From Adlercreutzia equolifaciens DSM 19450 (GTDB lineage: Bacteria > Actinomycetota > Coriobacteriia > Coriobacteriales > Eggerthellaceae): 64,000 nucleotides of DNA. The notes beneath the pieces are model-generated. The model had not been told where the DNA came from. It worked only from the letters and a program-made list of their open reading frames with translations, and did not search any database. The translations under genes were made by a program, and so were the position numbers. The DNA lies in assembly GCF_000478885.1 (NCBI RefSeq), contig NC_022567.1:2480001-2544000 (forward strand), written 5' to 3'. Shown here piece by piece: positions 59,405 to 64,000 of this stretch (its first letter is position 1; every line of letters starts with the position of its first letter).

Positions 59405-60754
59405 CTAGAACTCCAGCTCCTGCAGGCGATCGAACACGACGTCCTTGCGGGTGAGGAAGTCCCAGGGATCGAAGATCTCGTCGAGCTTCTCCTGGGAAAG
59501 CAGCGCCATGGCCTCGTCGTCGGCTTCCAAACGTTCGCGGTAAGTGGGGCCGTCAACGGCGTTCTGGATGTCTTCCCACACCTTCATGGCGTTACGCTGC
59601 ACGATGACGTAGGCATCCTCGCGGGAGATGCCGGCGTCCACGAGCGCCAACAGCACCTTGCTGGAGAAGATGAGGCCTTTCGTACGCCACAGGTTGTGCT
59701 CCATCTTGGCCGGATAGGTCTGCAAGCCGTCGAGCATCCACTGCATCTTACCGAACATGTAGTCCAACGCCGTGAAGCTGTCGGCCAGCACCACGCGCTC
59801 GGCGCCGGAATGCGAGATGTCGCGCTCGAACCACAGGGCCACGTCGTCGAAGGCCACCTGGGCGTTCGCCTTCACCACGCGGGCGAGGCCGCACACGCGC
59901 TCGGCCGTGATGGGGTTGCGCTTGTGGGGCATGGCCGAAGAGCCCTTCTGGCCCTTGGTGAACGGCTCTTCCGCCTCGATGACGTCGGACTGCTGAAGCA
60001 GGCGCACCTGCATGGCGATGGATTCCAGGGTGGAGGCCGTCACGGCGAGGGCCGCCATCACCTGGGCGTGACGGTCGCGGGCGAGCACCTGGGTGGACAG
60101 CGGGTCGGGGGTGAGCCCCAGCTTCTCGCAAACGTACTGCTCCACGAAGGGGTCGATGGAAGAGTAAGTGCCCACCGCGCCGGAGATAGCGCCAGTGGCG
60201 GCCACAGCGCGGGCCTCCTCCATGCGGGTGAGGGCGCGCTTCAGGGCCCAAGCCCAGCTGCCGAACTTCATGCCGAAGGTCATGGGTTCGGCGTGAATGC
60301 CGTGGGTGCGGCCGACGCACAACGTGTTCTGGAACTCGAAGGCGCGACGCTTGCAGGTTTCGCCAAGGCGTTTGATGTCGTCGATGATGATGTCGCAAGC
60401 CTGCGTGACCTGGTAGGACAGGGCCGTGTCGCCCAGGTCGGAGGAGGTCATGCCGTAGTGCACCCAGCGGCTCGGCTTGTCTTCGCCCTCGGGGATGTCG
60501 GCGTCGATGTAGCCCGCCATGCATGTGGTGAACGCGATGACGTCGTGGTTCGTCACTTTCTCGATCTCGTCGATCTCCTCTACGGTGAAGTCGGCGTGAT
60601 CGCGGATCCACTGGGCCTCCTCGCGCGTGATGCCCGCCTGGCCGAGCTCGGCCTGGGCCTCGCAGGCCAACACCTCGATCTCCTTCCAAATGGCGAACTT
60701 GTTCTCAAGCTCCCAGATGCGACCCATTTCCGGACGAGTATAGCGACCGATCAT
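59405..60754 (-). CDS. purB: adenylosuccinate lyase
   Basis: A 449-residue fumarase/aspartase-superfamily lyase acting twice in purine synthesis (SAICAR to AICAR, and adenylosuccinate to AMP). Visible are YTRPEMGRIWELENKF, VHYGMTSSDLGDTALSYQ, CVGRTHGIHAEPMTFGMKFGSW (catalytic His), and the signature KGQKGSSAMPHKRNPITAERVCGLAR (mobile serine loop). The late DISHSGAERVVLADSF and the tail WEDIQNAVDGPTYRERL agree. ATG 60754 follows GGAAAGGA. Confidence 0.97.
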   Translation of the reverse strand: MIGRYTRPEMGRIWELENKFAIWKEIEVLACEAQAELGQAGITREEAQWIRDHADFTVEEIDEIEKVTNHDVIAFTTCMAGYIDADIPEGEDKPSRWVHYGMTSSDLGDTALSYQVTQACDIIIDDIKRLGETCKRRAFEFQNTLCVGRTHGIHAEPMTFGMKFGSWAWALKRALTRMEEARAVAATGAISGAVGTYSSIDPFVEQYVCEKLGLTPDPLSTQVLARDRHAQVMAALAVTASTLESIAMQVRLLQQSDVIEAEEPFTKGQKGSSAMPHKRNPITAERVCGLARVVKANAQVAFDDVALWFERDISHSGAERVVLADSFTALDYMFGKMQWMLDGLQTYPAKMEHNLWRTKGLIFSSKVLLALVDAGISREDAYVIVQRNAMKVWEDIQNAVDGPTYRERLEADDEAMALLSQEKLDEIFDPWDFLTRKDVVFDRLQELEF

Positions 60755-60962
60755 GCGCGTTTCCTTTCCCTGGCAATGTGCGCGGACGCCCCAGCGGCCT
60801 GCGCGTTTTCCTTCGTGAACAGGGTACCAGAAATAGCCCGCTTCGTCGGCGGCTCTCGCCCAAGCGATCGATTCCGGCGCGCCGAGACGCCGCGGCATCG
60901 CCAGCACACGTCGGTCTGTGCGCAAATCAGCAGGATTCTTTGAGCAACGAGGAATATTTTCG

Positions 60963-60991
60963 TTGCAGAAACCGGAGCGCTCGGGTAAGAT
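60963..60991 (+). promoter_or_regulatory. promoter of tRNA-Ser (GCT)
   Basis: TTGCAG at 60963-60968 and TAAGAT at 60986-60991, spacer 17, twelve bases before the tRNA. The rest of the 249-base gap from purB contains only a GCAACGA/TCGTTGC hairpin overlapping the -35. Confidence 0.55.
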
Positions 60992-61003
60992 GCATTGTTA
61001 CGC

Positions 61004-61094
61004 GGAGGAGTGACCGAGAGGCCGAAGGTGCTCGCCTGCTAAGTGAGTATGCCCCACAAGGGCATCTAGGGTTCGAATCCCTACTCCTCCGCCA
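61004..61094 (+). tRNA. tRNA-Ser (GCT)
   Basis: A 91-base class II tRNA: acceptor GGAGGAG / CTCCTCC, anticodon loop CTGCTAA (anticodon GCT, reading AGC/AGU), long variable arm TGCCC-CACAA-GGGCA, T arm AGGGTTCGAATCCCT, encoded CCA. Confidence 0.95.
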
Positions 61095-61109
61095 GTTTGC
61101 CTTTTCTCG

Positions 61110-61131
61110 AACTCCCTGCGGGGAGTTTTTT
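61110..61131 (+). terminator. intrinsic terminator after tRNA-Ser (GCT)
   Basis: AACTCCC-TGCG-GGGAGTT followed by a run of T, 15 bases after the tRNA. A textbook terminator. Confidence 0.9.
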
Positions 61132-61197
61132 ATTTGCGAAGCCCCGATCCCCGTTTCCGAGCGTCCCGCTCCTTTACGCTTGGAAAATGCGGGTTGA

Positions 61198-61317
61198 TGC
61201 CAGTTGAGGCCCGAAATGGACAAAGACAGCTAGCCATTTGGAGCCTCAACTGGCATTTTTTACCATTTCTAGGCCCAACTGGCAGCCCCTTCATGCCATT
61301 TCGAGTCTCAACTGGCA
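61198..61317. repeat. cluster of four 22-bp repeats
   Basis: Near-identical 22-mers with core TGCCAGTTGAG...AAATGG: one on the plus strand at 61198-61219, and three inverted at 61234-61255, 61263-61284 and 61296-61317. The three inverted copies are separated by 7 and 11 bases. The 242-base gap 61095-61336 otherwise has only the tRNA terminator. They resemble a dispersed genomic repeat. Confidence 0.75.
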
Positions 61318-61336
61318 TCCACCTCTTCTAAAACTC

Positions 61337-61699
61337 CTACCGTTGCCACGGCCAGCGGCGGCGGGTGGTGGCGGCGAGGCGCTTTTTGCGGTAGTTGGGG
61401 TGATGCGCGAGGAAGCGCCAGTTGGCGAGGCGCGTGACGAGGAGGCCGACAAGGCCCACAACCATGAAGCTGAGCGACAGATCGAGCACCGCCGGAGCGT
61501 TGTCGAAGAAGGCGTACACCGACACCAAGGCGAAGAAGCCGACGACGATGCCGTTGAACCACGTGAAGATTTTGATGAGCACCTCTTTGGCGCGAGCCGG
61601 AGAATGACGGTAGGTGACCACCACATAGATGAGTCCCGCCGCCACCGCCATGACGATGAGCAGAGGGACAACGCGGGACAGGCGAGCGAGAAAACCCAC
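61337..61699 (-). CDS. small membrane protein, 120 aa, three spans
   Basis: A 120-residue protein starting at GTG 61699 after AAAGGA. Predicted spans lie at about residues 9-30 (VVPLLIVMAVAAGLIYVVVTY), 46-65 (FNGIVVGFFALVSVYAFF) and 70-92 (AVLDLSLSFMVVGLVGLLVT), with a basic C-terminal tail (RKKRLAATTRRRWPWQR) in the cytoplasm. No family is recognised. It stands alone between the repeat cluster and ispE. Confidence 0.75.
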   Translation of the reverse strand: MGFLARLSRVVPLLIVMAVAAGLIYVVVTYRHSPARAKEVLIKIFTWFNGIVVGFFALVSVYAFFDNAPAVLDLSLSFMVVGLVGLLVTRLANWRFLAHHPNYRKKRLAATTRRRWPWQR

Positions 61700-61831
61700 T
61701 TCTCATCCTTTCTCTTCGGGCGGCATCGGCGAGATGCCTTGGACACTAGCGCACGTGATTGTGGCAGTGCCAGTGTATACGAAAAAGACGAGTGCCGAGC
61801 GACGGCGCGGCCATTCGTTACCCGGCGCTCT

Positions 61832-62896
61832 TTATCGCGAAGGGGCGACGGCGGCGCGCAGGCCGGAGAGACTCGTCGGGCGCGCCCACCAGCCGCGAGC
61901 CGCAGCGGCCGTGGCGATGCGGCTGGCCTCGGCGAAGGTGTCTACGAGGGCGAAGGTGGCCGAGCCGCTACCGGAGAGGAGCACGTTGTTCTCCCCTGCC
62001 TGTTCGGCGAGCCATGCACGGACGACGGACAACTCGGGCAGAAGCGCCTCGGCCGCGGGGGCGAGGTTGTTGGCGAGCGCCACATCGTCGGCACGGGTGG
62101 CAGCAAGGTCGCGGGCGAGCTCTTCTTCGGGCACCGGGCGCGGCGCAGCGTCGAAGCGCTTATAGGCCTCGGCAGTGGAGACGCCCTCCGCCGGTTTCAC
62201 CAGCACCACGGCGCGCCGCGACGTTTCCAAACGGCGCTGCAGCACCTCGCCGACGCCGCCGAGCAGAGCGCAGCCGCCATGGAGGAAGAACGCGACATCA
62301 GCTCCGAGCGACCGGGCAACGTCGGCCACGCGCTCGTCATCGGCCGCAAGATCCCACGCCTTCGCGAGGCCCACGAGCACCGCCGCCGCGTTCGACGAGC
62401 CGCCGCCCAAGCCGCCCTGGACCGGAATGTGCTTCTCGATGCGCAGCTGGATGGCCTCGGGAAGATCGCGGTCCACCGCCCGGGACAGGCGATCAGCAGC
62501 TTTGAAGGCGAGGTTGTCAGCCGCCGGCACAGCGAGGTCTAGGCCCGTGCGGTCGGCCAAGTCGATGGTCATGACGAGGTTGTCCGCCGGGCCGCCCACC
62601 GCGACGTCGGCGCGGGCGCCCCCTTCGGCAACGCGCTTCGCCAACTCGTCGGTCGAGACGCCTTCCGCACGCAGATACAGCGTGTCATGCAGCGCAAGCG
62701 CATGCATGATGGTATCGGCATCGTGGTAGCCGTCCTCGCGGCGCGCCCCGATGGCCAAAAGCAGGTTCACCTTCGCCGGTGACACCAGCTTCATCGTGTT
62801 CGGCCCCATGAAGGCGGCCGCCGACCACTGAGCCTCACGGGCCGCCGCCAGCAAATTCACTTCCGCCTCGCGATTGCGCTGCGCATTCTCGGTCAT
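61832..62896 (-). CDS. ispE: 4-diphosphocytidyl-2-C-methyl-D-erythritol kinase
   Basis: A 354-residue GHMP kinase, the ATP-dependent step of the MEP isoprenoid pathway. Motifs are PAKVNLLLAIGARREDGYHD (residues 40-59), the ATP loop IPVQGGLGGGSSNAAAVLVGLAK, and LLSGSGSATFALVD near the end. The first 35 residues (MTENAQRNREAEVN) extend beyond typical members. ATG 62896 is supported by GAAGGA and overlaps the tadA stop (ATGA), so ispE is the second gene of a coupled pair with tadA. Confidence 0.94.
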   Translation of the reverse strand: MTENAQRNREAEVNLLAAAREAQWSAAAFMGPNTMKLVSPAKVNLLLAIGARREDGYHDADTIMHALALHDTLYLRAEGVSTDELAKRVAEGGARADVAVGGPADNLVMTIDLADRTGLDLAVPAADNLAFKAADRLSRAVDRDLPEAIQLRIEKHIPVQGGLGGGSSNAAAVLVGLAKAWDLAADDERVADVARSLGADVAFFLHGGCALLGGVGEVLQRRLETSRRAVVLVKPAEGVSTAEAYKRFDAAPRPVPEEELARDLAATRADDVALANNLAPAAEALLPELSVVRAWLAEQAGENNVLLSGSGSATFALVDTFAEASRIATAAAARGWWARPTSLSGLRAAVAPSR

Positions 62897-63429
62897 TCGC
62901 GTTCCTTCTCTTTCTTGCGTCGGGCGCGAAAGAAGTCGCGCAGCAGGGCCACGCACTCCTCTTCGCACACGCCGCCCGTTGCCTCGAACTGATGGTTCAG
63001 ACGCGTATCGGCGTGGATGTCGTACAGCGTGCCCACCGCGCCCGCCTTCTGATCGGGTGCGCCGTATACGCAGCGAGCCACCCGCGCCTGGTGCATGAGA
63101 CCGGCGCACATGATGCAGGGTTCCAGCGTGACGTACACGGTGCAATCGGTTAGCCGCCAGGCGTCCAGCACGCGAGCCGCCTCCTTCATGGCAAGGAACT
63201 CCGCGTGCCCCGCCGGGTCGCGGTCGGCCTCGCGGCGGTTGCGGCCCCGAGCAATGACGCGTGGCTCGGCAAGCGGCCGGCGTGTACCGCGGTCAATGGG
63301 CTCGTACATCACGACGGCCCCGATGGGCACCTCCCCCGCCGCACCCGCAGCCCGCGCCTCTTCTAAGGCCAGCGCCATATACTGCGCATCAAGCGCCTGC
63401 TGTTCTTCGGGTGTGCGATGTTCGTTCAT
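62893..63429 (-). CDS. tadA: tRNA adenosine(34) deaminase
   Basis: A 178-residue zinc deaminase converting A34 of tRNA-Arg to inosine. The zinc and catalytic motifs are GHAEFLAMKEAARV (HAE) and TLEPCIMCAGLMHQARV (PCxxC), followed by YDIHADTRLNHQFEATGGV. The insert with MYEPIDRGTRRPLAEPRVIARG at about residues 40-62 is longer than usual. The start ATG 63429 has no clear ribosome binding site. ispE overlaps its end by four bases. Confidence 0.93.
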   Translation of the reverse strand: MNEHRTPEEQQALDAQYMALALEEARAAGAAGEVPIGAVVMYEPIDRGTRRPLAEPRVIARGRNRREADRDPAGHAEFLAMKEAARVLDAWRLTDCTVYVTLEPCIMCAGLMHQARVARCVYGAPDQKAGAVGTLYDIHADTRLNHQFEATGGVCEEECVALLRDFFRARRKKEKERE

Positions 63430-63564
63430 GAAGGGAATTATAAGCGGTGCCGCACAAACAACCGCCGCGCGGCGCGGCAAAGCAGGCGATTCCCCATAAT
63501 CGCAGCGGGAATGTGGTATCCTGTGCGTCACGTTCGCCGCGCAAGGGCGAACGCCCAATGATGC

Positions 63565-63652
63565 GGAGGCGTGTCCGAGTGGCTTAAGGAAGCAGTCTTG
63601 AAAACTGTCGTGCCGAAAGGTACCGTGGGTTCAAATCCTACCGCCTCCGCCA
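63565..63652 (+). tRNA. tRNA-Ser (TGA)
   Basis: An 88-base class II tRNA with acceptor GGAGGCG / CGCCTCC, anticodon loop CTTGAAA (anticodon TGA, reading UCA), a variable arm, T arm GTGGGTTCAAATCCTAC, and encoded CCA. A TATCCT at 63518-63523 may be its -10 box; no good -35 is seen. Confidence 0.95.
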
Positions 63653-63662
63653 GAAGAGACTG

Positions 63663-63688
63663 AAGCCCCGATTCGCTCGGGGCTTTTT
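63663..63688 (+). terminator. intrinsic terminator after tRNA-Ser (TGA)
   Basis: AAGCCCCGA-TTCGC-TCGGGGCTT followed by TTT. It lies 10 bases after the tRNA and may also stop the convergent citrate synthase transcript. Confidence 0.9.
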
Positions 63689-63737
63689 CAAATCTCGATC
63701 CCCGTCGGTGACAAAACAGCCTTGTTGGCTGCAATCC

Positions 63738-64000
63738 TTACCGACGCTCGATCGGGATGTAGGGCTTGGTGCCGCGGATGGTGTTTTTGTAGGCGGGGCG
63801 GATGATGCGCTTGCCGGCGGCGATTTCCTCGAAGCGGTGGGCCGCCCAGCCGGCCATGCGGGCACAGGCGAACAGGGGCGTGAACAGATCTTCCGGAATG
63901 CCCATCATGGAGTAGATGAAGCCCGAGTACATGTCCACGTTCGCGCACAGCTCCTTGGTGGAGCCCTTCTCGCGCGCGAACACCTCAGGCGTCAAACGCT
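63738..64000 (-). CDS. gltA: citrate synthase, C-terminal part (cut by window edge)
   Basis: Only the last 87 residues are inside the window; the gene continues beyond 64000. The segment ELCANVDMYSGFIYSMMGIP, LFTPLFACARMAGWAAHRFEE and IIRPAYKNTIRGTKPYIPIERR matches the C-terminus of citrate synthases, where the conserved PNVDFYSG (catalytic Asp region) and the RxxGWxAH motif lie. It condenses oxaloacetate with acetyl-CoA. Convergent with tRNA-Ser (TGA). Confidence 0.9.
   Translation of the reverse strand, partial: RLTPEVFAREKGSTKELCANVDMYSGFIYSMMGIPEDLFTPLFACARMAGWAAHRFEEIAAGKRIIRPAYKNTIRGTKPYIPIERR

Noticed and set aside
61198..61317. Possible CRISPR array
   Set aside because: Repeats are 22 bp but spacers are only 7-11 bp, one copy is inverted, and no cas gene lies nearby.

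Overview
The window looks like chromosomal DNA of a high-GC gut actinobacterium of the class Coriobacteriia, most likely family Eggerthellaceae. This placement is inferred from gene content and style: Ala/Glu-rich proteins, many GTG starts, a Tat-exported flavin reductase facing a many-spanning membrane LuxR regulator, a two-gene CcdA/TlpA thiol-redox unit, and Tat-type lipoproteins. No rRNA gene is present to prove it.

Layout. 0.1-10.6 kb is an accessory stretch, visibly more A+T-rich from about 4 to 8 kb. It holds a membrane LuxR regulator, a truncated RhuM gene, a spermidine-synthase-like protein, lipoproteins, a permuted papain-like secreted hydrolase, an ECF sigma/membrane antisigma-like/Tat-protein operon, a membrane-anchored Xre regulator and an Rpn-family nuclease. 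Two of its proteins (3.4 kb and 8.5 kb) share an undescribed C-terminal domain. 10.8-15.7 kb carries amino-acid genes (HAD phosphatase, hom, lysA) with a MoaE-like gene and a nitroreductase. 15.7-21.8 kb carries a DUF2974-like hydrolase, an SNF-family transporter, tRNA-Leu, a GNAT acetyltransferase, an archaeal-type class I aldolase and a VTT-domain membrane protein. 21.9-33.5 kb has PRC-barrel and YtxH proteins, ddl, an aminotransferase, serS, a membrane Ser/Thr kinase with a large insertion inside its catalytic domain, and an endonuclease IV. 33.6-41.2 kb has a LytS-like kinase, a TauE exporter, a glycosyltransferase, and the coupled set small membrane protein-TrkH-OB-fold protein-RsgA. 41.6-48.2 kb holds murB, the fused purL and purC. 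48.7-51.1 kb is an OmpR-type two-component system. 51.2-59.3 kb is envelope and redox: a Tat protein, a GH3 lipoprotein, CcdA/TlpA, and the flavin reductase with its LuxR regulator. 59.4-64 kb has purB, two tRNA-Ser genes, ispE, tadA and the end of a citrate synthase gene.

How the genes fit together. Housekeeping pathways are scattered rather than clustered: purine synthesis (purL, purC, purB), aspartate-family amino acids (hom, lysA), cell wall (murB, ddl), isoprenoids (ispE) and translation (serS, tadA, rsgA, three tRNAs). Between them are sensory and envelope modules. Short non-coding repeats are a striking theme: a 194-bp nested palindrome (12.8 kb), a 165-bp element with 29-bp terminal inverted repeats (31.6 kb), a small GTAGGGGCGACC-type palindrome family at three loci, an imperfect palindrome before murB, tandem structured repeats at 48.5 kb, and a 22-bp repeat cluster at 61.2 kb. 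These and the 3.4-9.2 kb accessory block are the best places to look for something new.
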